NCBI GenBank assembly: GCA_024364735.1
Contig: JAGFNQ010005382.1
Span: forward strand, 168,118-232,117
Source of the DNA: Boesenbergia rotunda
Taxonomy: Eukaryota > Streptophyta > Magnoliopsida > Zingiberales > Zingiberaceae
Direction of reading: 5' to 3'
DNA: 64,000 nucleotides
Shown one piece after another: positions 1 through 11,475 of this stretch. The translations under genes were made by a program, and so were the position numbers. Position 1 is the first letter of the stretch. Every line of letters begins with the position of its first letter. The notes beneath the pieces were generated by a model, which ran no database searches, had not been told where the DNA came from, and worked only from the letters and a program-made list of their open reading frames with translations.

Positions 1-223
1 TCTGTAAGTTACTTCAACTGATCTATATTTGATCTCAAGAATAATTTGCTTTCCATAATTTTTTAAAATAAAATAAAATTCTTGTTTGAGAAAGTGTTCT
101 AAAATTACTCGTTGGTTCCTGATTTTGTGTCTTTAGAATGTTGAAATTCATGTAGTGGAATTTGCATCTCCCCCAATAGTACAAACGCACAATAAAGGCA
201 AAACCTAAAGTTATATAATATAT
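1..223. other. AT-rich flank, no gene seen
   Basis: Short AT-rich stretch left of the inverted-repeat DNA element. The only open frame is short and of low complexity. I see no recognisable gene or repeat in it. Confidence 0.6.
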
Positions 224-405
224 GGGCATCTTCAATGGTTAAATCTCTCAATAAATTTTTTTATAGTTTTTAATATATCACATCAATACCACATCAAAAA
301 TATAAAAAACCTATTAAGGCATCTCCAATAGTTAAACCTTTCAATAAATTTTTTGGTAGTTTTAATATGTCACATCAATGTCACCTCAAAAATATAAAAC
401 CTAAT
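224..405. repeat. Tandem duplication of the left terminus (~90-bp unit, 2 copies)
   Basis: The terminal motif (GGCATCTTCAATGGTTAAA, then 'tcaataaattttttt', then 'cacatcaat') at 225-311 is repeated with substitutions from 318 (GGCATCTCCAATAGTTAAA). Duplicated ends of this kind occur in foldback-type DNA elements. Confidence 0.75.
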
Positions 406-419
406 ATTTTCTCCACAAT

Positions 420-600
420 CAAAAAACCTTTTTACCAAACCATGTAGAAAAGTTTTAGAAATTATCAAATCACGTATGTAAGTTTCAAAATGACCAAATC
501 ACAGTACCCACTTTCCAAAATATTCTCAATCAGCCGACTAGTAAAATAATCAGTCGACTAATGAAATTTTGAATAACTCAGTCGACTAATTTAATTTAAT
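420..600 (+). repeat. Left arm of long inverted repeat
   Basis: Pairs in reverse complement with about 8745-8915. Shared landmarks are the 'ccaaaccatgtag' segment, 'gaccaaatcac' and 'agtcgactaa'. Several substitutions and small indels separate the arms, so the element is old. Confidence 0.75.
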
Positions 601-1362
601 TTTTTTTATCAAAGTTGATTTGGAGTCAAATCGATTGATGGACCAAACGATCTCGGATTGACATGCAACAAGTTTTTATGTGTTCGGTTAGTTCTCCTGA
701 TTATATTCACGCCCTCAAACATAAATTTGAGCCAATATATTAAGAGCGATATTTTTTTAATATGAATGTATTAAAAAATCTAATTCGTATTCAAAAAATC
801 ATAGCTCTCAATATATTGAGTCAAATTGATGTTTGAGGGCATAGAAATAATTAGGAGAATTAGATGAACAGATAGGAGGAGCTAGTTTCATATCAATTTG
901 AGGTCGTTTGATCTATCAACCAGTTTTGCCCAAAATCAGTTGATGGACCTAATGACCTTGAATTTACATGAAATATCTCTTATATATTCGTCTAATTCTC
1001 CAAATTATATTCATGCTCTCAAACATTAATTTGACCCAACATATTAAGAGTAGTACTTATTTGAACATGAATGTGTTCGAAAAATTTAATTCATGTTCAA
1101 AAAATCATTGTTCGAAAAATCTAATTTGTGTCAAATTAATGACGCAAAACTGGCTGATAGACCAAACGATCTCGAATTAACATGAAACTAACTCATACTT
1201 CTCCTAATTGATCCATGCCTTCAAATGTCATCAATTTTACTCAATATATTAAGAGCGATGATTTTTTAAATATGAATATATTCGAAAATTTTAATTCGTA
1301 TTCCAAAAATCACTGCCTAAAATCCCTGATGGACCAAACGACCTTGGATTAGTATGAAACTA
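600..1362. repeat. Alternating direct/inverted ~230-bp subrepeats (left half)
   Basis: A module containing 'gaccaaacgatctcgga', 'gttcggttagttctcc', 'cctcaaacat' and 'caatatattaagagcgat' occurs in forward orientation near 636, 944, 1160 and 1330. Its reverse complement occurs between, for example near 790-925 ('ctcaatatattgagtc', 'gaggtcgtttgatc'). The head-to-head pattern continues at 8112-8740 beyond the LTR insertion. No coding capacity. Confidence 0.7.
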
Positions 1363-1847
1363 GATCCTGTGGGGACCGGTGCCATTGATAGAGGGGGGGG
1401 GTGAATATCGACTTGTAAAAATTTGTGAAAACTTGTCGTAAATTCGAATGTTAGTAGCACAGCGGAAAAATAGACAGAACGAAAAACCAAACGACAGGGT
1501 GCACACAGTTTTTACTTGGTTCCCAATCCCCCAGGGTCAGTACGTCTAAGGCCTAAGCACGGGAAACACTCGTCCACTAATGGTCTCCTTTCTGGACTTT
1601 CCAGAGGTGGAGAAACCCGTCTTACAGTGCACGATTTACAATCAAAATATTAAGGAAAGTAAATGCAGAAAGTAAATTCAAACCAAACAAAGAATCGACG
1701 ATCCCAGCCGATCTGGAACTCCGAAGTACCGCACACTTCCTCCTGGAGCCTCCTTGGTCGTAGGGCTTCGTCTCTAGCACTTTTCTTTCGCTCGGAATGC
1801 TTAGAATGACGTTGTCATTGATATTCTGAGTTGAGGGGTCGAACCCC

Positions 1848-1855
1848 TTTATATA
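1848..1855 (-). promoter_or_regulatory. LTR TATA box (element 1, 3' LTR)
   Basis: TATATAAA on the minus strand, just downstream of the GGCGCC cluster. The same box is at 7206-7213 in the other LTR. Confidence 0.7.
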
Positions 1856-2169
1856 GCCTCTTATTGGGCGCCTGTGTTGAAGGGGGCGCCTCAGTTGCGG
1901 TCAAAAATCTATCCAAACTCACGAACTTCGCGAATCTGATAAAGCCTTTATCCAGGGTGCCCTAGACCCTCTAGGGCACCTGAATCAATCAAGCGCCTGG
2001 CATCCAGGGCGCCTGGCTCATTGGGGGCGCCCTAGTTCAATGGGGGCGGCCAGGATGATGACTTCAGCTTCTTTTGTGTTTGTTTGCCTACCTTGCCTCC
2101 AATTCTAGATACCTGTAAAATGCACAAACACAAGGCAAATACATATATAATCTTAGCCTTAACGAATTG

Positions 2170-2620
2170 GTTTTGACTTCGGATTTCCCGCGAAATCCTA
2201 GGTCGAATCGACACCTATGTTCCCTTCTCGGGGAACACGCCTTTCGCTTACTCCTCTCAGGAGAAGGTTGCCACCCGGCCCATCCGGTTGGACTTTTGCC
2301 CAGCTTCACTCACCAGGACTTTTGCCCAATCTTACGACCAGGACTTATTACCCAGCTTCACTCACCAGGACTTTTGCCCAGCTTCACTCACTAGGACTTC
2401 GTGCCCAGTCTACGACCATGACTTATTGCCCAACCCTATGTTAGGACTTCGGTGCCCAGCCCTCAGCCAGGACTTATTGCCCAATTCCTAGAATCAGGAC
2501 TTCGTGCCCAACCCTCGGTCAGGTTTCGGTGCCTAGCCTACGGTCAGGACTTAGTGCCCAATCCATGATCAGGACTTAGTGCCTAATTTTTCGAACCATG
2601 ACTTATTGCTTAGGTTAACT
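2170..2620 (-). repeat. U3 minisatellite of ~30-bp units
   Basis: About ten degenerate copies of a unit containing 'accaggactt' and 'gcccagc' or 'gcccaac'. It lies in U3 upstream of the GGCGCC cluster and TATA box. The same array occurs at 7640-7970, 47100-47430 and 54680-54990. Overlapping open frames here come from the repeat and are not genes. Confidence 0.8.
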
Positions 2621-2749
2621 AGGACTTTTCTTCACTTTTATACGGATTTCTTGACTCACCCTTACCTTGTCCATGCATCACTAACTTGAGCATATTGTTA
2701 AATATTGAAACACTAGAGGAGGACATCACTGATGCATCTTGCACCAACA

Positions 2750-2768
2750 ATCTCCCCCTTTTTGATGT
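2750..2768 (-). promoter_or_regulatory. Polypurine tract of element 1
   Basis: The plus-strand sequence 'atctccccctttttgatg' directly abuts the LTR edge at 2749. On the sense strand this is a purine run (AAAAAGGGGGAGAT), the plus-strand primer site. Confidence 0.8.
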
Positions 2769-2879
2769 TTGACAATATCTTAAGTTAGATTGGACTAAAG
2801 AGTTAAGTTATGATCCTTGGGATAAACTGGAAACAGTTGATCTAAGTTTTGATCCTTGAAAAAAATATTTTGATTTACA

Positions 2880-3535
2880 TTTTGATCCTTTGGGAAAAAA
2901 TTTCTAACTTATGCTCTCTATTCCTTTGTCATACATAAAAAAAAATGACAAAACAAACTTGCACCAACAATGAAAATTTCAAAAAATTTCCTTTTCCTTT
3001 TGAAAGTACCTAGTATAATTCTTTGAAAGCATATCATTTTTGATAAAATAATTTTCGAAACTCTTCCCTTTTTGTTTGAAAAAAAGACTGAGTACTAGTT
3101 AAAAAAAAACTAAGTACTTAAATTGCGCAAAAAAAAATTGTACTTTGAAATGTATTGTGCACTTAGAAAAATATTTTATACTTTTAGAAAAATTCTTTGA
3201 ATTTAGAAAATTTTGCACTTAGAAAAATATTGCCTTAAAAAAATTTTCATTTAGAAAAGACTTTAAAAAAATTGCACTCATAAAAGATTTTCACAAAAAA
3301 AATTATGCACTTTAGAAAAAAAAATTCACATAGAGAAATATAATGCATTTAGAAAAATTAGTATTTTGAAAGAAATTTGTACTTAGTACTTTGAAAAATA
3401 TTTTGCATAAAAAATTTGTACATTCGAAAAAATATTGTGCACTTTAGAAAAATATTAGTATTTTGAAAAATATTTTGCACTTTTGAAAAAAATTAGTACT
3501 TTGAAAAATATTTTGTACTTAACAAATAGTTCACT
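2880..3535 (-). repeat. Low-complexity A/T region in element 1
   Basis: Dense imperfect repeats of 'tttagaaaaat', 'gcacttt' and 'aaaaatatt'. The equivalent region of element 3 is 53640-54280. Non-coding. Confidence 0.7.
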
Positions 3536-3539
3536 TGGT

Positions 3540-4300
3540 CTCTATTCCAGTCTGACACAATCCTAGGAAACCTTGTTAACTACAAGGACATTCCCTAAGT
3601 GTCCTGGAAATTCTCCAAACCAAGTAAATATTATTTTCAAAAGTGATTCCATAAAAAAAGATAAGTTTTTGAAAGTGATTTTTAAGAAAAAAATGACTTT
3701 AAAATGATAGTATTTTAAAGAGAAAATACTTATGTTTTCAAAAAGATTTTGAATCTACAGTGTATGAAAATATTTTGAAATGTTCAATAATTCTTTTAAT
3801 TCGACCTCCCCCTAAATTTGACACAGTTCTCGGAAGCTTGTTGACTACAAGTAATTTTCCTCTAAGTCTTAGGGTTTGATTCAGACCAAAAGAATTATCT
3901 AATAATTAAAAATTGTCAGAAAATAAAATTATTTTCTTTTGACTTAGACTCCCCCTAAATTTGACACAATCCTAGGCGTTCTTGTAGATCAAGAAGAAAA
4001 CTCCCTGTGTGTCTTTCAGGGTTTATCAAGATTAAAAGATTAATTTAAAACAATTTTTGACCGATATTTTGAAATGATAGTATGATAATTTTCAAAGAAT
4101 TAATTTTCGAAAGAATGGAATATTTCTTAAACATTTTAAAAAACATATTTTGAAGTGATAGTAATTTTTAAAGCACAAGACTTTTCGAAAAATATTTTAA
4201 AAAAACACTTCCCCTGAACTCGACACCGTCTGACTCTATCTAAGTGCCTTAAGGGACTTTAGTGTTGACCTAAAAGGCTTGTGTCTAATTGTGTAGGTCA
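3540..4300 (-). repeat. Four diverged modules with purine tracts (multi-PPT-like)
   Basis: Modules begin near 3541, 3803, 3943 and 4208. Each shares 'gacacaatcctagg' or a variant, then 'cttgt...caag', then a 'gtcttagggttt'-like end. Three carry CTCCCCCTAAA or CTTCCCCTGAA, which on the sense strand is TTTAGGGGGAG, a PPT-like tract. Element 3 has the counterpart at 52900-53660. Several PPTs upstream of the 3' LTR are a known Sirevirus trait. Confidence 0.65.
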
Positions 4301-4479
4301 ACCAATTTTTCGAAAGGATATAATTTTGAAAATATATTGTATATAAGCAATCAGACAAGCATGAAATCCATAAAAACATTATTATGTTAAAACATTATTT
4401 TGAAAATAGATTTTTAGAAAAATACCCTAAGAATTTTGAAAATAATTTTGAAAAGCATCTTTCAACTTATTAGTCCTTA

Positions 4480-4549
4480 ACATCTCACCCATTCTAAATG
4501 TCTCAGTACAAGCAAGCATGGTTGCCTTATGTGTGTATTGTGAGATGCT
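4480..4549 (-). ncRNA. Candidate conserved RNA hairpin (element 1)
   Basis: On the sense strand GCATCTCAC pairs with GTGAGATGT across a loop containing 'cataaggcaacca'. The same stem, with compensating changes, is in element 3 (52617-52685) and twice in element 5 (58498-58555 and 60738-60795). A transcript structure is inferred, not shown. Confidence 0.5.
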
Positions 4550-4649
4550 TGAGTAATTTTTTCTTTGAATTAATGTTAAATCTAAAATTTAATTAAAACT
4601 TGTGTTAGATTCAAATTTATCAAATAGTAAATAAAAAATGAGTTTCGAT

Positions 4650-4925
4650 AATTGACTTCTAGGTCTTGGCGAGGCATGGAGGCCTTCTTTGGTCGTAGCC
4701 TTATTGGAGCAACAACCCTTTCCTTGACAAAGCCTTTTACCAAAAGTTCATTTTCAAGTTACTTATTGAAAAATTTTGGTCTAATAAGCTTAGGTTTTGG
4801 ATTGGTAGCTTCGGCTAGTTCCGCCCGACTAAACAGACTATGTAGGGTACACCTTACCTCACTTGACCTTATTAGAAGGGATTCCCTAACGTATTATCAT
4901 CTCACCTCCACCTAATACTATGTTG
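4650..4925 (-). repeat. Conserved non-coding block shared by Sirevirus-like elements (copy 1)
   Basis: Contains 'cttggcgaggca', 'gccttctttgg', 'ttccttgacaaagcctttta' and 'atcatctcacctccacc'. Homologous blocks lie at 60980-61245 (element 5) and 52245-52530 (element 3, opposite orientation), and a fragment is at 17900-17976 (element 4). An 87-codon frame here has no counterpart in the other copies. Confidence 0.7.
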
Positions 4926-5159
4926 TTCAAGTTTCAAGTAAGTCTTTTGTCCTTAACTAACCGTTCTAAATCATGCAGAAATTTAAACATAAATGTCATG
5001 ACATATATTTTTAAAAAAATTAGCAAATGCATGAGTATGACATTTATGCATGATTCAATCAAGTCAAGGCATTTTCAATTAAGTTTCTAATAATGTATCA
5101 AATTCTCGATTTCATACATATCGTGTGAACCCGCGAATATGCCAACCCACTTTGACATA

Positions 5160-5600
5160 TTTAATTTTATTAAATTGATTGTTGTAGTTGGGTAAGATTT
5201 TATTTAGTTTGAGTTTAAGTTATTAAGATTTAATTAGAGGTTAAAATTATTTAAGAGTTAGAGTTAATGTTGAGGTTATTTAAGAATTAATTGGAGTTAC
5301 ATTAATTAAGAATTAATTGAAGTTAAAATTAAGAATTAATTGAAGTTAAATTAATTAGGGATTAATTGAAGTTAAATTAATTAGAATTAATTAGAGTTAA
5401 ATTAATTATGAATTAATTGGAGTTAAATTAATTAAGAATTAATTAAGGTAAAAATAATTAAGGTTAAATTAACGTTAAATTAATTAAGGATTAATTAGGA
5501 TTAAATTAATTAAGGATTAATTAAAATTAAATTAATTAAGGATTAATTAAAATGAAATTAATTAAGGATTAAATTGGGTTAAAAGTTTTGGGTCTAATTG
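5160..5600 (-). repeat. AT-rich tandem array, ~25-30 bp units
   Basis: More than ten units of the type TTAATTAAGAATTAATTGGA followed by 'gttaaa'. Matching arrays follow the Gag-like frame in element 3 (51740-51970) and element 4 (17180-17520). Confidence 0.8.
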
Positions 5601-5624
5601 CATTAATTTCATTATTTCAAAAAT

Positions 5625-6590
5625 GTCTGACTTATCCACTATTTCTTCTTTGTTTAATTTTTCAAGTTTTTCTAACACTTATGCTTTGTTTGAATTTTTA
5701 AAGATTTTATTAACTGTAGCCTTGATTCTAGAAAATTCATCTTCCTCCTCATCCTCATTATCAAGGTCATATTCTTCTATATCTTCATAGTAAGTAGAGT
5801 AATTTTCAGGGTTGTTAATTAATGTTTCATAATTAATATCTAAGAAGTTATCAGAATTAATCAGGAAATCAATATTAATTAAATCTTCATTCTCATTTAT
5901 AGAAGTTTCTAGATTATCAGGATTATCTTCAGATAAAATATTAGAATTAATAATAGATTTATTATTATCCTCAGAAATATCTTTTATATCCTCAGAAAAT
6001 TCTTCAGAATTATCTTTGATATCATCATTATCCTTAGAACTATCTTTAATATCCTCAGAAAAATTTTCAGAATTATCTTTGATATCATCATTTCCTTAGA
6101 ACTATCTTTAATATCCTTAGAAAAATCTTCAGAATTATCTTTAATATCATCTGAATTATCTTTAATATTATTAGAAAAATTATTAGAATTAATTCTAAAA
6201 ATTATTGCATTGATATTAAAGATTAAAAGGTTAATTCTGATATTTTAATATTATCTACATTTGGTAATTGGTTATGCAAAATATTAATTTGACTATACAA
6301 AAAGTCTAATTTTTCAGAAAAATTATCTAACTTATCTAAATTATCATATGACTGTGCAGGAATTTGTAAATCTTTACAAACATAAACTTTTCGTACCTTG
6401 GACGGACATTGATTCTTGTAGTGTCCGTGCTTTTGACATTTGAAACACTTGATTTGACTCTTGTCCCTCCGGACTCCGGGCGCTGGTACATCCTTTGCCA
6501 CCGGTGATGAAGATCGAGTCTTACGAGTAGGACACTAATTTTTATAGTATCCTCTCTCCCTGCACTTGAAACATGTAATATGAAATTTAA
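5625..6590 (-). pseudogene. Broken Gag-like ORF with two CCHC zinc knuckles and acidic D/N/S-rich tail
   Basis: On the minus strand two CX2CX4HX4C knuckles are recognisable. The first (about 6520-6575) has His replaced by Tyr and an in-frame stop. The second (about 6410-6455, CFKCQKHGHYKNQC) is intact and opens a 92-codon frame (6501-6223). A frameshift near 6230 separates this from a long D/N/S/E-rich region with repeated 'DIKDNSED'-like segments, which has another frameshift near 6090. The tail motif ENYSTYYEDI is shared with element 3 (51080-51622). Zinc knuckles imply nucleic-acid binding, as in Gag nucleocapsids; the role of the acidic tail is unknown. Confidence 0.7.
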
Positions 6591-6692
6591 AAATTACATA
6601 CTTAAAAAAATATACCTGATTCACCCTTGGGCTCCCCCTCAACTCCTGGCGTCTTTGCTCCGTCAGCTGTTAGTCCGGTGAAGAGCAACCTT

Positions 6693-6704
6693 GCTCTGAT
6701 ACCA
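6693..6704 (-). promoter_or_regulatory. Primer-binding site of element 1
   Basis: On the minus strand this is TGGTATCAGAGC, complementary to the 3' end of initiator tRNA-Met, two bases from the 5' LTR edge. Confidence 0.9.
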
Positions 6705-6706
6705 CT

Positions 6707-8106
6707 TGTGGGGACTGGTGCCGTCGATAGAGGGGGGAGGGGTGAATATCGACTTGAAAAAATTTGCGGAAACTTGTCGTAAATTCGATCGTTCATTCTA
6801 GATACAGAGTTAGTAGCACAGCGGAAAAATAGACAGAATGAAAAACCAAACGACAGAGTGCACATAGGTTTTTACTTGGTTCCCAACCCCCAAGGGTCAG
6901 TATGTCCAAGGCCTAAGCACGAGAAACGCCCGTCTACTAATGGTCTCCTTTCTAGACTTTCTGGAGGTGGAGAAATCCGTCTTACAGTGCACGATTTACA
7001 ATCAAAATATTAATGAAAGTAAATGCAGAAAGTAAATTCAAACCAAACAAAGAATCGACGATCCCGGTCGATCTAGAACTCCGAAGTCCGCGCACTTCCT
7101 CCTAGAGCCTCCTTGGTCGCAGGGTTTTGTCTCTAGCACTTTCATTCGCTCAGAATGCTTAGAATGTCGTTGTCATTGATATTTTGAGTTGAGGGGTCAA
7201 ACCCCTTTATATAGCCTCTTATTGGGCGCTTGTGTTGAAGGGGGCGCCTGTGTTGAAGGGGGCGCCTCAGTTGTGGTCAAAAATCTATCCAAACTCGTGA
7301 ACTTCGCGAATCTAATAAAGCCTTTATCCAGGGCGCCCTAGACCCTCCAGGGCGCCTGAATCAATCAGGCGCCTGACATCCAGGGCGCTTGGCTCATTGG
7401 GAGCGCCCAGGATGATGACTTCAGCTTCTTTTGTGTTTGTTTGCCTGCCTTGCCTCCAATTCTAGATACCTGTAAAATACACAAACATAAGGCAAATACA
7501 TATATAATCTTAGCCTTAATGAATTGGTTCTGACTTCCGATTTCCCGCGAAACCCAATGTCGAACCGACGCCTATGTTCCCTTCCCGGGGAACGCGCCTT
7601 TCGCCTACTTCTCTCAGGAGAAGGTTGCCACTCGGTCCATCCGGTTGGACTTTTGCCCAACTTCACTCACCAGGACTTTCACCCAATCTTACGACTAGGA
7701 TTTATTGCCCAGCTTCAGTCACCAGGACTTTTGCCCAACTTCACTCACCAGGACTTTGTGCCCAGTCCACAACCTGGACTTACTGCCCAACCCTATGTCT
7801 GGACTTCGGTGCCCAGCCCTCGGCCAGGACTTATTGCCCAATTCCTCAAATCAGGACTTTGTGCCCAACCCTCGGTTATGTCTTTGGTGCCCAGCCCGCG
7901 GCCAGGACTTAGTGCCCAATCCATGATCATGACTTAGTGCCCAATTCTTCGAACCAGGACTTATTGCCTAGGTTAACAAGGACTTTTCTTCACTTTTATA
8001 CTAATTTCTTGACTCACCCTTACCTTATCAATGTATCACTAATTTAAACATATTGTTAAACATTGAAACACTAGAGGAGGACATCACTGATGAATCTTGC
8101 ACAACA
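6707..8106 (-). repeat. 5' LTR of element 1
   Basis: 1400 bp, matching 1368-2749 with scattered differences and a short duplication of the 'ggcgcctgtgttgaaggg' segment near 7226-7265. TATA box at 7206-7213. The many differences between the LTRs argue that this insertion is not recent. Confidence 0.9.
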
Positions 8107-8111
8107 GATCC

Positions 8112-8930
8112 TCTGTGTTCATCTAACTCTCCTGATTGTATCCATTTCCTCAAACATTAATTTGACTTGATATATTAAGAGCGGTGATTTTTTTGAACAC
8201 GAATATATATTGAGAGTAGTGATTGTTCGAAAAATCTTAATTGTGCCAAAAAAATCATTACTCTCAATATATTGAGTAAATTTTATATTTGAGGACACGG
8301 ATATAATTAAGAGAATTAGATGAATACATAGGAGCTAGTTTCATGCAAATCTGAGATCATTTAGTTTATCAGCTGGTTTTATCCAAAATCGACTCATGAA
8401 CCAAATGACCTCGGATTTATATGAAACTAGCTTCTATGTGTTCGTCTAATTCTCTTGATTATATTCACGTCCTCAAATATTAATCTGACCCAATATATTA
8501 AGAGTAGTGATTTTTTTAACATGAATTAGATTTTTCAAACACATTCATGTTAAAAAATTCACTGCACTTAATATATTGGGTCTAATTGATATTTGAGGGC
8601 GTGTATATAATTAAGAGAACTATCTGAACACATAGGAACTAGTTTCATGATAATCCGAGGTCGTTTGATCTATCAACCGATTTGATTGAAGATTATCTTT
8701 GAATTAAAAAAAATAAATCAGTTGATCGATTTATTTGAAATTTCAAACAACATGAAATGGATTCAATTAGTAAAATAAATTAGTCGACTAATTTTTTCAC
8801 CAGTCAACTAATTGAGGGTATTTTGGGAAGTGTGTCTGTGATTTGGTCATTTTGAAATTTACATGTGTGATTTGGTAATTTTCGAAATCTTTCTACATGG
8901 TTTGGAAAAATATGGCACAACTCTTTTATG
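8112..8930. repeat. Right half of the inverted-repeat DNA element
   Basis: Continues the alternating subrepeats interrupted at 1362 ('gaaactagatcc' resumes as 'ctctgtgttcatctaa'). It ends with the right inverted arm (about 8745-8915) complementary to 420-600. Confidence 0.7.
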
Positions 8931-9600
8931 GGTCGTACATTAAAAATCATATATCATTATTTATTATGTTTTTATTTAATATCTCTATATAATTTTTATT
9001 TAATATTTTAATTAATTATTATCTAATTTATTGATAATTAATAAATTAATTAACTTATGGTTTTTAATTTAATTTAATTTATAAATTTAATTTAATATTT
9101 AATTAACTTATGAATTTTAATTTAATTATTGACATTTATATATTTTTAAAAGGTCAAACATGCAAGAGAAATAATTTATGTTTTAATAATTTTAAAAAGG
9201 TTAAATATGCAAGAAAAATACTATAATTAATCATTAGCTCTACCTCCAAGAGAAAAAGGTATATTTGAAAAATCAAATTTGTTCTTGAATTAAAAACCCC
9301 TAACCTCACCTCCATACTCATCCAAGCTTTTTTGTTGTGTGTTTTTTTTTTAATTTTACAATGCTTTGAAAAAATTTACATGGAAGATGCTCTTCTAATC
9401 TAGGAGTAAAAGGGCAAATAAACCTAGACAAAAGAACCCTTTTTTCAGAAGATAACATTCTTGTCTAAAATTACTTGGTCTTCTACAATCTCCAAATGCA
9501 TCTACCAGGCTTCTAAAAGCTTAACCATTAGTAAATTCACAGCCTTAGCTGCCACAACAAGGTTTACTTTAACATTGGTCCATAATTAAGCTTGCAAGGC
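8931..9600. other. AT-rich sequence, no gene seen
   Basis: Up to 9392 this is the A/T-rich right terminus of the inverted-repeat element, with 'taatttaattta' runs. From 9393 to about 9600 I recognise nothing coding or repetitive. Confidence 0.5.
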
Positions 9601-10210
9601 CCAATACCGTGTTGGAATTTTGAATGGAAAAGAAGTGAATGATGGGAGAAATTCCATAGGATTTTAGTTCCACATTGGAAGTTTGATGGCTAGTTGGTTG
9701 ATTTATATTGTTGCATATGCCTAATATACGGGGAGAGACTCTCTCTCACATGTAAGTGTGCAAGGTTGTAAATGCAATGCATGGATTGCACTGAATCAAG
9801 TTGATTCGTGTACGAGCACCACCTGTGCCATTACTAGACCGGTCGGGAAAAAATTTGCCCAAGCAGATCAACCAACATTAAAAATTCCTCCACCTTCGCC
9901 TTTCTTCTTTACAGGCCATTAGATCTTAGGAAACATACGACCAACAACAATCTATAAGCACCGCTGCTAGATGTGAGAGCGAAATTTATTTTAAGGACAC
10001 TACTTTAACATTGGCCTCAACATCTTCCCCTCCCGACTCCACGTCCATTCGTGCGACTTGTGTCCCAACTCGGCTGCACTTGACATCTACCTCGCCCAAC
10101 TCGGAGTCTGCTCAGGTGACTTGCATCTTGACTCGACAGAACTTGGAATCCACTCGGGAGAGTACTCATCCCGACTCGGCAGCACTTGGCAATCAGCAGC
10201 TTGGTACTTA

Positions 10211-10889
10211 GGGAGTGTTTGGGAGAGCTTTTACTTCTTGAAAAGTGATTCTTGTAGTGATTATCTTGAAGTTAGTAAGAAGCTAAAGCATACAGTGTTT
10301 GGAAATAGAAGTCAAAAGCTGATACAAGGTAAAGTTTGAGTGTTTGGTGAATAATCACTTTTAAGCTTAATTTTTAATTAAATGACAATAATATCCTTAA
10401 ACTATCAAAATTAATTTTTTTCAATTATTTAAATATAATTTTGATACATGATCTATAATATTTTATATATTTAATATTATATTTTAAATATTATATCAAA
10501 ATTATTTTTTTAATAATATATATATTTAAAAAAAATATAAAGTTAATAAAAATATAAAAAAATAAAAAAATAATAAAATTTATATAAATTTATACAAATA
10601 TGTATAAAATTTTTTGAAAATATAAATTATATAAAAATATAAGATTTTATTTAAAAATAGGATGGTAATTATGTAAGTAATAAATTTATTAAGGGTATAA
10701 ATGTCAACTTTTAATTCTACACCATAAGCAAAAAAGCAGAAGCAAAAAAAAGCATCAAATTGTTGCTTCTAGCTTTTGAGTAAAAGTTGCAGAAGTTAAA
10801 GCAGAATTTGACATTCCCAAACACTCAAAAGCACTTTTGCATGGCTAGAAGCTAAAAAGCAGCTAGCAGAAGCTCTCCCAAACACTCCC
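10211..10889. mobile_element. Harbinger/Tourist-type MITE
   Basis: A 679-bp AT-rich element with a 20-bp terminal inverted repeat, GGGAGTGTTTGGGAGAGCTT at the left and its complement at the right, flanked by TTA on both sides (10208-10210 and 10890-10892). The TTA target duplication and GGG...CCC termini fit PIF/Harbinger MITEs. No transposase frame. It inserted into the left arm of the surrounding inverted repeat. Confidence 0.87.
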
Positions 10890-11089
10890 TTAGTAACTTA
10901 GACAAGCCACTAATTGGGCAGTCAGGTGACATTCTAACTCAACTCTCAATACTTTGAACCACTAGACGCTTGGCAGAAATCAGGCCCGCTAGTAGCTTGA
11001 GATTATCCGCTTAGAGCCTCTCAATAAATAAGACTGATTTGATTCTAAAATTTCGATGTAGTAAATTTTTGCCGGATATATAGGGGAAA

Positions 11090-11475
11090 ATTACTGAATT
11101 TGAAATTTCAGAATCAAATCAGTCTTAGCAGTTGAGAGGCCTGAGTGGATAATCTCAAGCTACTAGTGGGGTTGGTTTATGCCAAACTTCTAGTGTTCCA
11201 AAGTGTCGAGTCTGAGTCATAATGTCACCCGACTATCTAATTAGTGACTTGTTTGAGTCATCAATTATCAAGTTATATCCGGCAAAAAAATTGAATTTGA
11301 AATTTCAAAATCAAATCAGTTTTATTCGTTGAGAAGTCTGAGCAGATAATCTTAAACTGTCAGCGGGGCTGGTTTCTGCCAAGCTTCTAGTGATCCTAAG
11401 TGTTGAGTTTGAGTCAGAATGTCACCCGACTGCCCAATTAGTGACTTGTTTGAGTTGCCAAGTATCAAGCTGCCC
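11090..11475. repeat. Tandem duplication (~190-bp unit, 2 copies)
   Basis: The segment beginning 'ttgaaatttcagaatcaaat' and containing 'gtcacccgact' and 'gtgacttgtttgagt' occurs at about 11098-11275 and again at about 11293-11470 within the right arm. Confidence 0.75.

Larger units (their letters stand above)
1368..2749 (-). repeat. 3' LTR of element 1
   Basis: 1382 bp, collinear with 6707-8106. On the minus strand it runs TGTTGGTGCAAG ... GGTCCCCACA. It contains a U3 repeat array (about 2170-2620), GGCGCC palindromes (1866-2050) and a TATA box read as TATATAAA (1848-1855). Confidence 0.9.
1368..8106 (-). mobile_element. Pol-less Sirevirus-like LTR retrotransposon 1
   Basis: A complete LTR element on the minus strand. 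Its 5-bp target duplication is gatcc (1363-1367 and 8107-8111), both LTRs end in TG...CA, there is a primer-binding site beside the right LTR and a purine tract beside the left LTR. The 3957-bp interior carries only a broken zinc-knuckle, acidic Gag-like frame and non-coding repeats, with no protease, integrase or RT. LTR ends rich in CACCCCCC, repeated GGCGCC palindromes before TATA and several extra purine tracts resemble Copia/Sirevirus elements. It would need proteins supplied in trans. Confidence 0.88.
224..9392. mobile_element. Inverted-repeat DNA transposon-like element, interrupted by an LTR element
   Basis: The left end reads GGGCATCTTC and the right end reads GAAGATGCTC, so the outermost 10 bases are near-perfect inverted repeats. 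Further in, about 180 bases at 420-600 recur in reverse complement at about 8745-8915, sharing the 'accaaaccatgtag' and 'agtcgactaat' segments. Removing the LTR element at 1368-8106 and one TSD leaves about 2.4 kb with no transposase, so it looks non-autonomous. I could not find a clean target-site duplication, so the superfamily (MULE or PIF/Harbinger are candidates) and the exact ends remain inference. Confidence 0.5.

Noticed and set aside
2167..2491. Overlapping open frames on both strands in the U3 array (and copies at 7421-7937, 47161-47548, 54607-55051)
   Set aside because: They follow from tandem ~30-bp repeats, occur in several frames at once and encode low-complexity Pro/Leu/Gln repeats with no family resemblance.
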